Positions 36,780-46,268 of a DNA stretch of 64,000 nucleotides are shown in pieces (position 1 is the stretch's first letter; every line of letters starts with the position of its first letter). The notes under the pieces are model-generated. The model was not told the origin of the DNA and searched no databases. It saw only the letters and a list, made by a program, of their open reading frames with translations. The position numbers and the translations under genes were made by a program. Origin of the DNA: Alteromonas macleodii ATCC 27126 (lineage in GTDB: Bacteria; Pseudomonadota; Gammaproteobacteria; Enterobacterales; Alteromonadaceae); NCBI RefSeq assembly GCF_000172635.2, contig NC_018632.1:3968001-4032000 (forward strand), written 5' to 3'.

Positions 36780-36817
36780 AAAAGCCGGCATTAGCTTACT
36801 AGTTAATGCCGGCTTTT
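36780..36817 (+). terminator. Bidirectional terminator between gorA and the molybdoenzyme gene
   Basis: A 14-bp perfect stem (AAAAGCCGGCATTA at 36780-36793 with its complement at 36804-36817), a ten-base loop, and T runs in both directions. It serves gorA (plus) and the convergent molybdopterin oxidoreductase (stop at 36826). Confidence 0.9.
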
Positions 36818-36825
36818 TTATGTGT

Positions 36826-39057
36826 TTAACTTACTTTTTCTAGCTCCACGGGCACGCCATTTAGCACCGCATTTCCCGATAATTCGTCTACCTGTAAATC
36901 GTCAGTAAGAATATTGGTGTTTACCCCAGGGTGCTGACTTGCCACAGACAACTTTATGCCTTTTTTGTTGTGCCCCCATCCATGGGGAATAGATACCACG
37001 CCGGGCATAATTGCATCTGTGATTTCAGCCTCTATGGTTAGCCGGCCAACCCGCGATTTCACACTTACCTCATCGCCATCTGTAATGCCATATTTAGCCC
37101 CGTCATCAGGGTGAAGCTGCAGCGTACAGCGGTTATTACCTTTCACCATACGAGGGCTGTTATGCAGCCACGAATTATTAGTTTTAATATGTCGGCGCCC
37201 TATCAAAACAACGGGCTGATTTTGCGGCGTACCATGGTTCGCTTTTCCAAAAAAATGCGTGTTAACCCTGTCTAAATCAGCCATGAAGTAATCAAAATCT
37301 AAGTGAATCTTCTTATCTTCATGGAACAAGGCATGAGGCAAAGACGGCTGTAGCGGCCCCAAGTCGATACCGTGTGGGTGTGCTTTAAGCGTATCAATCG
37401 ACAACCCGCCTTCCGGAATAGCGGTTAGAGTTTCGCTTAAGTTAGCGTCAGTGCATTCTTTTTTACTTGCTGCTCGACCATAAAGACCTGCTTGCAACAA
37501 ATCGTCGACCACACCTTTAGGCTGCTTGTCCCAAAGCGCAGCATAGTGTGCGGTGCTTTTTCCATTTAGCGCATCGAGCCTTTCGGCTAACGAAAGATAT
37601 ATTTGCCAGTCGCTAAGCTGGTCTTCGTCAATGTCCACCACCGCTTCCGAATACTTAGCGAAATTTCGCACGGCAAAGTTGTGAAAAACAATGTCGTAGT
37701 GGTCGCGTTCTAGCGCGGTTACCGGAGGAAGGATCACATCTGCATGTCGGGAGGTTTCGGTAACGTAAAAATCCACCGCAACCATAAAATCGAGTTGAGA
37801 AAATGCTTTATCAAGCTGTTCTGCATTTGGCGTAGTGACCACTGGATTACCTGCACCAATTACCATGGCCTTAATTTGTTCTTCTCCCGGGGTTAAGATT
37901 TCCTCGGCTAAACACGCTACCGGATATTCACCAGCAAACGCCGGAAGCCCTCTTACGCGAGAAGAAAATCCGCCCATGCTGCCCTTGCCTGATACAGGTA
38001 ATACGTCAGCGGCTGGCTGAGTAAACATCATGCCACCCCGCTTATCAAGGTTTCCGGTGAGCATATTAAACAGCATGATTAGATACTGAGTGAGCGTACC
38101 AAACGCTTGTACGCTAGCCCCCATCCTTCCATAACAAACTGCAGACTCAGCATTGCAGAAGTCCAAAACAAGCTGAGTGATTTGTGAAGCTGTAATACCG
38201 GTAAGCTCGCTCACCTTTTGTGGTGAATAATCGCGAACGTATTTTTCGACCGCTTTTATATCCTCGGCATAAGGTAAAATTTCATCCGCCTTGTATAACT
38301 GCTTTTCAAACAATACATGCAGCATAGCTAGCAGTAACAGCGCGTCACTGCCTGGACGAATAAAGTGATGTTCACAGCTGATATCGGCAGTTTCGCTGCG
38401 TTTAGGGTCGATAACGACGACCTTCCCTCCACGTTTTTGAATGCCCTTTAAACGCTTTTTCACGTTTGGCACGGTCATAATGCTGCCATTAGAGGCCAGC
38501 GGATTCCCGCCGATGATCATAAAGTGCTGCGTGTGATCAATGTCAGGAATGGGAATTTGGGAGATATGACCAAAAAGTCGTCGACTAACAATATGATGGG
38601 GCAACTGGTCAACTGAGGTAGCGGAATAGCGGTTGTGCGACTTGAGGGCACGATAGAAATACGGTCCGAATAATATTGAGCCCATATTGTGCGCATTAGG
38701 ATTTCCTAAATACACACCTACCGCATTATTGCCGTGTGCCTGCTGGATGTGGTGTAACTTGCTTGCGACCAAATCAAAGGCTTCATCCCACGTAATCTCT
38801 TCCCAGGCACTGTCTTCCGATGCACTCGCCTCGTCGTCAATTCGTACCCTTTTTACCGGGCGCTTCAAGCGGTCAGGATCGTCGTACAAGTCTTTTAACG
38901 CACTCGCTTTCGGGCAGATATGACCTTGGCTAAATGGGTTTTCTTTATCCCCTTTTATTGACAGTATTTGACGGCCTTTCGTCGCTACCTCAATACCACA
39001 CATTGCTTCACAAAGCGTACAAGTAGAATAATGCAATTGTTGTTCAGCGTTGCTCAC
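36826..39057 (-). CDS. Molybdopterin-dependent oxidoreductase with N-terminal [4Fe-4S]
   Basis: This 743-residue cytoplasmic enzyme belongs to the DMSO reductase superfamily. A [4Fe-4S] site is formed by C13, C16, C20 and C48 (CX2CX3CX27C), then the Mo-bisMGD domains (WEEITWDEAFDLVASKL, NPLASNGS, VIDPKRSETADI, HHFIRPGSDALLLLAMLH, VVTTPNAEQ, ADVILPP) and a molydopterin-dinucleotide-binding C-terminus (LQLHPDDGAKYGITDGDEVSVKSRVG, PHGWGHN). No Tat signal and no partner subunits are seen; the substrate is unknown. The GTG at 39057 has AGGA upstream at good spacing; an ATG at 39078 would add seven residues. It resembles FdhA- and BisC-size stand-alone enzymes. Confidence 0.88.
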   Translation of the reverse strand: MSNAEQQLHYSTCTLCEAMCGIEVATKGRQILSIKGDKENPFSQGHICPKASALKDLYDDPDRLKRPVKRVRIDDEASASEDSAWEEITWDEAFDLVASKLHHIQQAHGNNAVGVYLGNPNAHNMGSILFGPYFYRALKSHNRYSATSVDQLPHHIVSRRLFGHISQIPIPDIDHTQHFMIIGGNPLASNGSIMTVPNVKKRLKGIQKRGGKVVVIDPKRSETADISCEHHFIRPGSDALLLLAMLHVLFEKQLYKADEILPYAEDIKAVEKYVRDYSPQKVSELTGITASQITQLVLDFCNAESAVCYGRMGASVQAFGTLTQYLIMLFNMLTGNLDKRGGMMFTQPAADVLPVSGKGSMGGFSSRVRGLPAFAGEYPVACLAEEILTPGEEQIKAMVIGAGNPVVTTPNAEQLDKAFSQLDFMVAVDFYVTETSRHADVILPPVTALERDHYDIVFHNFAVRNFAKYSEAVVDIDEDQLSDWQIYLSLAERLDALNGKSTAHYAALWDKQPKGVVDDLLQAGLYGRAASKKECTDANLSETLTAIPEGGLSIDTLKAHPHGIDLGPLQPSLPHALFHEDKKIHLDFDYFMADLDRVNTHFFGKANHGTPQNQPVVLIGRRHIKTNNSWLHNSPRMVKGNNRCTLQLHPDDGAKYGITDGDEVSVKSRVGRLTIEAEITDAIMPGVVSIPHGWGHNKKGIKLSVASQHPGVNTNILTDDLQVDELSGNAVLNGVPVELEKVS

Positions 39058-39154
39058 GGTAATTCCTACACAATTCATTGTTAATGAGTTGTTACGAAAT
39101 TAGCGATTATTGCTGTAATAGACAAGCATCACTGAAAGTGATGGTAGAGAGAAG

Positions 39155-39181
39155 GCACCTCGCCACAATTAGACGAGGTGC
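39155..39181 (-). terminator. Terminator hairpin of the TonB receptor gene
   Basis: GCACCTCG and CGAGGTGC pair over an 11-base loop seven bases after the receptor stop. On the minus strand it is followed by CTTCTCTC, a weak T/C tract. Confidence 0.65.
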
Positions 39182-39187
39182 TATTGG

Positions 39188-41305
39188 TTAGAAAGAGTAA
39201 GTCACACCAAGGGTTGCTGTGGTGCCTAATCCTTTAATATTGTAGCCACCGTAGGTGTATGACTGAGCGCGCGCAGGATAGTAGTCGCTGTTAAACAGGT
39301 TTTCGACACCCATAAACGCGTTCCAGTTTTCAGCGAACTGGTACTGTCCACTTAGGTTAACAATATTATAGCTCGATATAGGTCCTTGATCGCCCACATA
39401 GTCGCCGTCAGCATTTGGCGAGAAGCGTTTACGATCACCCACATACAGATAGCTAACTGTTAACGATAAAGTGTCTGATGGCTTCCAGTTTACGTTTGCC
39501 GTTGCTTTGGGTGGACTAATTTGGCGAGAGCCAAGGTACACATCAGCTTCGGTATTTTTCCCTTCAACGTAACTATATGTGGCTATCACATTGAGCGTTT
39601 CAGAGATTCGATAGTCTACTAAGCCTTCATAACCCCAAATTTCCTGCGGTGCGCGAACAGGCTCATACACACCAGTCACCTCGTTGAAACTATTGGTCGT
39701 ACCGAGTTCAGATGTACTTCTGTAAGCCGCAACTTCAAGGCGTACCTGGTCGAAAAGAGAGGTGAAGCCCACTTCGTAGTTATCGATGATAGAAGCTTCC
39801 GTTTGAATAAGACCAATATCATCTACCGTTGCAGCGCGCAGTAGGCGGCCAATGTCAGCGATATCTGAACCTTGCGAATAATTGAAGAACGGGCTAAAGC
39901 TGTCGCTCCAGTTATACTTTATCGCAATGTTATAAGTGGTTGCGTCGTAATCTATGGTGTCCCCCTTAACTTGAAGAGGAACAGAGCATTGAGTTTCAGA
40001 GCGACACAGCTTCAGTGTTTCGTAGTCATCAACCGATAAATCGATACTTTCCCTTCTCACACCTGCCTTTACAATAACGTCGTCTTGAATTACCCACTTT
40101 GTTTGTAAAAAGCCAGCTAAGCTGTCCATTTCCATTTCAGGAACCCACACGCGCCCATCAACCAGCGGCTGTGAGGTAGTGTCTTTTAGCGCGTCGATAC
40201 CATAGATAAACGTGGCTTCTACGCCATCGAAATCAATGGCAGTATTAAACGTCGCGCGAGCGCCGCGCTTTTCAGAGCGAATAATAGACTGGCCGCCGTC
40301 GTAGCCTTCATCGGGGTTCGCTAAGTTAGGCGAAAAGAAGAATACGTTCTCAATATCTTGCGAGTACACATCAAGCGTCATTTCACTGTTTGCAAAGATA
40401 TTACTGTCTGTGTATTTCAGGGTGATGTTCTCATTTCCATCAGGCCCCTGAGGTTTCCCGCGTTTTTGCAACGCTTCAGGTACGTGAATAGCGTAGGTTT
40501 TCACGCCTTCGTTGATGTCTCCGGGAACATCTCCCAAATCAGTTTTTTGTTGAGAGCTAAAGTAGTTGTAGCTAAATTGAAGGCGTTTCTCTTGATCGAA
40601 ATCGTAACCTAATTTGGTAAAGTAATTCTGTGTTTCAGCGTCTGACAGGCCGTACTGCAAACCTAAGATGTCGCCTTCTGCATCGCGCTGAACGCCGTTT
40701 TCCTCGTAACTGGCGGTAACAAGGTAATCGAAATTCTCCACCTTGCCGTTAATCGCAGCTGAAATACGCGCACCGGCTGACTCTTCAAGTTTCACTGCGC
40801 TAAAACGTGAAGACAAACTCACTTGGCCCTCATGCGTGTCTTGCGCTGTTGCTTGTTTTGTAATGTAGTTGATAATACCGCCTGACGCTCCATTGCCATA
40901 AACAGACGTAGCGCCCTTAATTACTTCAATTCTAGCAAGCGCGCTAGGGTCAATCGTTTTCACACCTAACGAGCCATTTCTAAGCGGCGTGGACTGAGGC
41001 ACACCGTCAATCATCACAAGCGGAGCTCGTCCGCGCAAAGACTGGCCAGTATTGCTCGAACTACCTGTATCTGGAGCTAAGCCCGGCACCATCTGCGCTA
41101 ACAAGCTCTGTAACTCGGGATTTACCTTCAGGTGATCTTCAATCTGCTTTCTTGAAATAACGGTGATTGACGCTGGTACTTCATCAATACTTTCAATAAC
41201 ACGGCTTCCAGAAACGATAATACGTTCCATATCCTTTAGGGCATCATTAGCAAAAGAAGGCGCACTAACGGCTAAGGCAATGAGCGTAAGCGATGGTCTA
41301 AACAT
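39188..41305 (-). CDS. TonB-dependent siderophore-type receptor
   Basis: This 705-residue outer-membrane protein has a signal peptide ending at PSFA, a TonB-box-like DMERIIVSGSR and a plug domain (about 30-155) with SLRGRAPLVMIDGVPQSTPLRNG and ALARIEVIKGATSVYGNGASGGIINYITK. The barrel ends in ATLGVTYSF. The pattern FNYSQGSDIADIGRLLR in the barrel and the plug resemble hydroxamate/citrate-type siderophore receptors such as aerobactin IutA, a loose comparison from memory. A strong Fur-box-like palindrome sits 70-95 bases upstream, and a PepSY membrane protein gene precedes it on the same strand, both typical of ferric-siderophore uptake. Confidence 0.92.
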   Translation of the reverse strand: MFRPSLTLIALAVSAPSFANDALKDMERIIVSGSRVIESIDEVPASITVISRKQIEDHLKVNPELQSLLAQMVPGLAPDTGSSSNTGQSLRGRAPLVMIDGVPQSTPLRNGSLGVKTIDPSALARIEVIKGATSVYGNGASGGIINYITKQATAQDTHEGQVSLSSRFSAVKLEESAGARISAAINGKVENFDYLVTASYEENGVQRDAEGDILGLQYGLSDAETQNYFTKLGYDFDQEKRLQFSYNYFSSQQKTDLGDVPGDINEGVKTYAIHVPEALQKRGKPQGPDGNENITLKYTDSNIFANSEMTLDVYSQDIENVFFFSPNLANPDEGYDGGQSIIRSEKRGARATFNTAIDFDGVEATFIYGIDALKDTTSQPLVDGRVWVPEMEMDSLAGFLQTKWVIQDDVIVKAGVRRESIDLSVDDYETLKLCRSETQCSVPLQVKGDTIDYDATTYNIAIKYNWSDSFSPFFNYSQGSDIADIGRLLRAATVDDIGLIQTEASIIDNYEVGFTSLFDQVRLEVAAYRSTSELGTTNSFNEVTGVYEPVRAPQEIWGYEGLVDYRISETLNVIATYSYVEGKNTEADVYLGSRQISPPKATANVNWKPSDTLSLTVSYLYVGDRKRFSPNADGDYVGDQGPISSYNIVNLSGQYQFAENWNAFMGVENLFNSDYYPARAQSYTYGGYNIKGLGTTATLGVTYSF

Positions 41306-41374
41306 GAAAACTCTTTTAAGAAAATAAGGTTACGAAAGGCGCGTTATACTAAAGGTGTAGAAGAACAATGTAAA

Positions 41375-41399
41375 GATAATGAAAATTATTCTCATTATC
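41375..41399 (-). promoter_or_regulatory. Fur box upstream of the siderophore receptor
   Basis: The stretch begins GATAATGAAAAT and ends TATTCTCATTATC, closely matching overlapping Fur hexamers (GATAAT/ATTATC). It lies 70 bases before the receptor ATG and overlaps the last codons and stop of the PepSY gene. Iron-repressed expression of the receptor is therefore expected. Confidence 0.8.
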
Positions 41400-42477
41400 T
41401 AAAGTGGCGTTTACACCAAAAGTAAAACCCTGTTATCGTAAAAAACGCAGGGAGTAATGCGATTAATAACCAGATAAATTCAAGCAATGGGCCCGCGAAA
41501 TCACCAATGTGAAACTTGTATTTGAAGTTCCAAACCTGCGTCGCTACGTTCGCTTTTGATGCATCGTAATAACCCGTTATTTCTCCATTTTGAGGGTTTG
41601 TCCAAACCCAGCTGTAGGCGTGGGACTCGCCGGGGTTTTGCATTCTGAAACCTATGTGTTCGCCTGAATTTTTTGGGAAGTAAATGCGAAATAGTGACGC
41701 ATTGGGAAACACCGCTATGGCGTTTTGATAAGATGTATCGATAGCCACTGAAGCACTACTAGCATCGTGGGATAACGGTTCAGGTACTGGCCTTTTCTCA
41801 ACTTTTGAAAAAGTAACGGTTTCCACCACCTGCTGCGTAGCGCTTTTCCAATTAAACGCCATGCCACTAAAAGCGATGAGTATTAGTGGTATAGCCAAAT
41901 AAACGCCCAGCACTGTATGAAGTTGATACATGAGAATTCGAAACTTGGCGCGGCGTTTAATCGCAAGGCGTTTTATTCTATTTTTTGGCTTTACCCAAAG
42001 GTAAAAACCCACAATTACTTCAAGAAGTAGAACTAAGGCACTAACAGACACCCAATTTCTAAGTGGCCTTTCGTTGTCACCATCTTGATACAACAGCCAT
42101 CGATGGATAGCCATGGTGAACCCATAAAACGTGCTGTAATAATCGTATCTATGAAGTATTTCGGCAGAGTTGGGGTTTACGCTTACGTATTCGCCATTGT
42201 TGAGCTTCCCTTGCCAAGCGAGCTCAGGGTCTGACTCGGGCATTAAAAGCTCGACTTTCTGACCCGTCTCGTCTTCCAGCGCATTCACTATGTAAGAAAG
42301 GGGTAAGGGCGATTCGTGAGATTCTATGGTCCACTTCTCTGGTTGGACAAAGGTTTGGATATCTTTTGCATAAATTAGCAATGCACCGGTGATGCTAAGG
42401 CAAATAATAAATAACCCACATACCAGCGCTAATAGAAGGTGCAGTCGTCGTACCCAAAGTTTCAAAACAGCGCTCAC
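41395..42477 (-). CDS. PepSY-associated membrane protein (iron-uptake reductase-like)
   Basis: This protein of about 360 residues has an N-terminal helix following VRRLHLLLALVCGLFIICLSITGALLIY, the typical PepSY_TM start. A PepSY region (LSYIVNALEDETGQKVELLMP), then HRWLLYQDG, two middle helices (SALVLLLEVIVGFYLWV and LHTVLGVYLAIPLILIAFSGMAF) and a final helix (LLEFIWLLIALLPAFFTITGFYFW) follow. Conserved His pairs could bind heme. Such proteins sit next to TonB siderophore receptors and are thought to reduce ferric siderophores. The frame has no ATG: it opens at a TTG at 42525, and the GTG at 42477 gives the best family N-terminus, so I chose that; the start is uncertain. Confidence 0.85.
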   Translation of the reverse strand: MSAVLKLWVRRLHLLLALVCGLFIICLSITGALLIYAKDIQTFVQPEKWTIESHESPLPLSYIVNALEDETGQKVELLMPESDPELAWQGKLNNGEYVSVNPNSAEILHRYDYYSTFYGFTMAIHRWLLYQDGDNERPLRNWVSVSALVLLLEVIVGFYLWVKPKNRIKRLAIKRRAKFRILMYQLHTVLGVYLAIPLILIAFSGMAFNWKSATQQVVETVTFSKVEKRPVPEPLSHDASSASVAIDTSYQNAIAVFPNASLFRIYFPKNSGEHIGFRMQNPGESHAYSWVWTNPQNGEITGYYDASKANVATQVWNFKYKFHIGDFAGPLLEFIWLLIALLPAFFTITGFYFWCKRHFR

Positions 42478-42695
42478 AAATTGCGAAATAAACGCGAATA
42501 GTAACGATTCTCGAAAATTGGTCAATGAAAGTTAAACGCTAAAATCGTGCTTACAATCGCATAAGCTAAATGAATCTATCCTACTTTGCAGTAAGATTAA
42601 CCTTAGTTTTACAATTCAAGAGTACGTATCTTCATGTTAAGTCATGTACTCTGATGTAGACAGAAAATAAATAACAAGCGGTTGGAAACACAATT

Positions 42696-45600
42696 ATGAT
42701 AACGACAAAGAAAAGTTTACTGGCCATCACGCTAGTAAGCGCCCTGGGCTTGGGCGTCGCACCTACTTTATACGCCCAAAACGACAGTGAAGAAAAAACA
42801 GAATCCGAGCTTGAAACGTGGGAAGTCAGCAACCCACCTTATGCATTAAACGAAGTCACTATCAAAACAAACGAAACCACGTGGTCTAGCTTAGACGTTG
42901 CACCAAACGGCGAGTTTATGGTTTTTGACATGCTGGGTGACTTGTACAAAGTGAGCATGAGTGGTGGCGATGCGACCCCGCTGACCCAAGACTTCGCATG
43001 GAATATTCACCCTTCAATTTCTCCAGACGGTAAACAGATCGCATTTATCTCGGATAAAGATGGGTTAAGTAACGTATGGGTTATGGACATTGACGGTAGT
43101 AATCTTCGTCAGGTAACCAAAGAGAAAAGCAATCTTATCCACTCTCCTAAATGGAGCCCAGACGGCGAATACCTAGTGGTAACCAAAGGCATCATGTCTA
43201 GCCGTAGTATTCCTGCGGGCGAGATTTGGATGTACCACAAATCAGGTGGTGACGGCCTACAAATTAAAGCTCGTAACAGCGGAAAGCGCGACCAACAAAA
43301 CATTGCTGACCCTGTATTCTCTCATGACGGCAAGTATATTTACTTTACCGAAAATACGGTTCCGGGCGCCCGCTTTGAATATAACCGCGACCCGTTAGAA
43401 GGCATTTTTGCTATCACTCGCTACGACCGCGAAACCGGCGAAGAGAGCCGCTATATTAGCGGTACGGGCGGCGCTGTGGTTCCTACGCCTTCACCTGATG
43501 GTAAATACATCGCTTTTGTGCGTCGCGTTAAAGATAGAACCGCGCTTTTCATTAAAGACATCAAGACAGGTGTAGAAACACCACTGACGTTAGAACTAGA
43601 GCGAGATATGCAGGAAGGCTTTGGTTCGGAAGGTTACTTTGCCTACTTCGACTGGATGCCAGACAGCAGCGAAATCGTATATTGGACAGGCGGTAAGTTC
43701 CACACTATCAACGTGAAAGATAAAACCACCAGTACCATGGACGTGACCGTTGAAGGCACGGTGAAATTTGCCGATGCGTTACGCTTTGACGTAGATGTCG
43801 CACCTGATGAATTTGACGTTCGCATGATCCGCTGGTCTCAAATGTCGCCCAACGGTAAATCCGTACTCTTCCAAGCGTTAGGTAAACTTTATGTGCGCGA
43901 CGTTAAATCTGGCAAAATTAAGCGTTTAACGAAACAAAACGACCATGACGAATACTATCCGCGCTTCTCTAACGACGGAAAGTCGATTGTTTATACGACA
44001 TGGAATGACCAAGACCTAGGCACCGTTCGCGTGGTTTCTGCTCGTGGCGGGAAAGGAAAGGTTGTTACCCAGCAGCCAGGTCATTACATTGAGCCATCGT
44101 TCTCTGCCGATGGCGAGAAAGTCGTCTTCCGCAAGTTTACGGGCGGCTACTTACTAGACCCCAAATACTCGGTTGAGCCGGGAATTTACGTAGCAGATCT
44201 TGAAAAAGACACCGTAGAAAAAGTCTCTGATGGCGGCTACAACGCGCATTTCGCGGGTAACAACGACCGAGTGTATTTCACCGAATCAGCGGGCGGCGAA
44301 GCTTACTACGAAACCCAGCTTTCAAGCGTTAACCTTAAGGGTAACGACAAGCGAACTCACCTTTACGGTGCAGATAAAGTAAGTGAGTACAAACTTTCAC
44401 ACGATAAGAAATGGGTTGCGTTTGTTTACCAGTTCAAAACGTACGTGGCGCCGTTTGTCGAAAATGGCAAGCGCATCACCATAGGCCCGAACATGACCTC
44501 ACTGCCGGTAACGCAGCTCTCAAGCCGTGCAGGTGAATACTTAACGTGGTCGCCTGACAACAAAACCCTTAGCTGGTTTAACGGCCCTACGCTATTTAGC
44601 CGTTCACTTGATGAAGCCTTTGCCTTTGTTGATGGCGCAGCGGAAACGCTGCCTGAGCCGGTAGCTGAAGGTATGGATTTGTCGTTTACCACTAAAGCTG
44701 ACAAGCCATCTGGTTACAAAGCTTTGGTTGGCGGTAAAGTGGTAACCATGCGCGATGCCGACAACACCCAAGAGGTGATTGAAGATGGCGTTGTGCTGAT
44801 TAAAGACAACCGCATTGAAGCAGTGGGTAAACGTGGTGATGTGACCATTCCTGATGATGCAATGCAAATAGACACCACGGGAAAAACCATTATCCCAGGG
44901 CTTGTTGATGCGCACGCTCACGGCTCGCAGGGCCGCAATGAGATTATCCCTCAGCAAAACTGGAGTCAATACTCGAATGTGTCGTTCGGCGTAACAACCA
45001 TTCATGATCCTTCAAACGACACGACAGAAATTTTTGCTGCGGCAGAATTACAGCGTAAAGGCGATATTGTTGCGCCACGTATCTACTCCACCGGCACGAT
45101 TTTATACGGTGCAGAAGGACTAGGTTACAAAGCGATTATCAATAATTATGAAGATGCCTATTTCCACGTAGAGCGCTTGAAAGAAGCCGGTGCTATTTCA
45201 GTGAAAAGCTACAACCAGCCCCGTCGCGATCAGCGCCAGCAAGTGCTGTGGGCAGCAAAAAATCAAGAGATGATGGTAGTGCCTGAAGGAGGCGGTAAGC
45301 TTCAGCAGAATCTGACTATGTTGGTAGATGGCCATACGGGTCTTGAGCACAGCATTCCTGTGGAAAAAGGCTACAGCGACGTCACTCAACTGTGGAAAGC
45401 CACTGAGTTTGGCTATACGCCGACCTTTGTTGTGTCGTACGGCGGCATGATGGGTGAAGAGTACTGGTACGACAAAACTGAAGTGTGGAAGAACCCGCGT
45501 CTTCTTCGTTATACGCCGTCGACGATTCTAGATAGCCGTGCGATCCGCAGACCTACTGCGCCAGAAAATCAGTACAACCACCAAAACGTAGCAAGCTACG

Positions 45601-46031
45601 CCAAAGAGCTCCGAGATAATGGGGTCAGTGTACATATTGGTGCTCACGGACAGCGTGAAGGCTTAGCTGCTCACTGGGAGCTGTGGATCATGGAACAAGG
45701 CGGCTTCACGCCTTGGGAAGCGCTACGCGGCGGTACTATTGATGGCGCGAAACACCTAGGTATGGGCAAAGATCTTGGCAGTATCGAAAAAGGTAAACTT
45801 GCTGACCTAGTGGTGATTGATGGCGACGTATTAAGCGACATTAGAAAGAGTGAATTCGTAGAATACACTGTACTAAATGGACGCGTATACGAGTCGGCCA
45901 CCATGAACGAAGTGGGCAGTAAGAAAAAACGCAAACCGTTTTTCTTTGAACAAGACAATGCCACCTTTATGCCGCAACAAACGGCAGATGATGTGGAAGC
46001 GAAAGCGCACCACTATCATTGGGAGCATTAA
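42696..46031 (+). CDS. Secreted amidohydrolase with N-terminal TolB-like beta-propeller
   Basis: This 1111-residue protein has a signal peptide (SLLAITLVSALGLGVAPTLYA). A PD40/WD40-like propeller (about 60-640) is built from repeats such as SPDGKQIAFISDKDG, SPDGKYIAFVRR, SNDGKSIVYTT and SADGEKVVFRK. The metal-dependent amidohydrolase domain (about 680-1080) has H740 and H742 in VDAHAHG, further His in GLEHS and GAHGQREGL, and the closing GSIEKGKLADLVVIDGD. The combination is known in imidazolonepropionase-like, Xaa-Pro- or acyl-peptide-type hydrolases of marine bacteria; the substrate is unknown. The C-terminal tail is His-rich (KAHHYHWEH). A strong terminator follows, so it is monocistronic. 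Confidence 0.9.
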   Translation: MITTKKSLLAITLVSALGLGVAPTLYAQNDSEEKTESELETWEVSNPPYALNEVTIKTNETTWSSLDVAPNGEFMVFDMLGDLYKVSMSGGDATPLTQDFAWNIHPSISPDGKQIAFISDKDGLSNVWVMDIDGSNLRQVTKEKSNLIHSPKWSPDGEYLVVTKGIMSSRSIPAGEIWMYHKSGGDGLQIKARNSGKRDQQNIADPVFSHDGKYIYFTENTVPGARFEYNRDPLEGIFAITRYDRETGEESRYISGTGGAVVPTPSPDGKYIAFVRRVKDRTALFIKDIKTGVETPLTLELERDMQEGFGSEGYFAYFDWMPDSSEIVYWTGGKFHTINVKDKTTSTMDVTVEGTVKFADALRFDVDVAPDEFDVRMIRWSQMSPNGKSVLFQALGKLYVRDVKSGKIKRLTKQNDHDEYYPRFSNDGKSIVYTTWNDQDLGTVRVVSARGGKGKVVTQQPGHYIEPSFSADGEKVVFRKFTGGYLLDPKYSVEPGIYVADLEKDTVEKVSDGGYNAHFAGNNDRVYFTESAGGEAYYETQLSSVNLKGNDKRTHLYGADKVSEYKLSHDKKWVAFVYQFKTYVAPFVENGKRITIGPNMTSLPVTQLSSRAGEYLTWSPDNKTLSWFNGPTLFSRSLDEAFAFVDGAAETLPEPVAEGMDLSFTTKADKPSGYKALVGGKVVTMRDADNTQEVIEDGVVLIKDNRIEAVGKRGDVTIPDDAMQIDTTGKTIIPGLVDAHAHGSQGRNEIIPQQNWSQYSNVSFGVTTIHDPSNDTTEIFAAAELQRKGDIVAPRIYSTGTILYGAEGLGYKAIINNYEDAYFHVERLKEAGAISVKSYNQPRRDQRQQVLWAAKNQEMMVVPEGGGKLQQNLTMLVDGHTGLEHSIPVEKGYSDVTQLWKATEFGYTPTFVVSYGGMMGEEYWYDKTEVWKNPRLLRYTPSTILDSRAIRRPTAPENQYNHQNVASYAKELRDNGVSVHIGAHGQREGLAAHWELWIMEQGGFTPWEALRGGTIDGAKHLGMGKDLGSIEKGKLADLVVIDGDVLSDIRKSEFVEYTVLNGRVYESATMNEVGSKKKRKPFFFEQDNATFMPQQTADDVEAKAHHYHWEH

Positions 46032-46096
46032 TTCTGCGTCCAAAGTCCTGTAGTAATAAATAACATAAACTAGTAGGCCTTAATTAACCCAACGCT

Positions 46097-46130
46097 AAAG
46101 CCGACGAAAGCTTCCTGTTTCGTCGGCTTT
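46097..46130 (+). terminator. Rho-independent terminator
   Basis: A 13-bp perfect stem (AAAGCCGACGAAA with TTTCGTCGGCTTT) and an eight-base loop followed by TTATTTT. It ends the amidohydrolase transcript and separates it from the envelope locus at 46269. Confidence 0.88.
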
Positions 46131-46268
46131 TTATTTTCTGAATATGAAAACTTACCTGTGCATGTTTAAAACTGAGTTTAGTCTTAAGTAAAAGAGTGGT
46201 ATAACTGCTTTAAGGATGGAGGGTAATATATGAACCACCCCAAATCAGATTAAAAGGACTTATTCGCC

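Noticed and set aside
44604..45005. 133-codon minus-strand frame inside the amidohydrolase gene
   Set aside because: It is antisense to conserved amidohydrolase motifs and shows no protein-family pattern.
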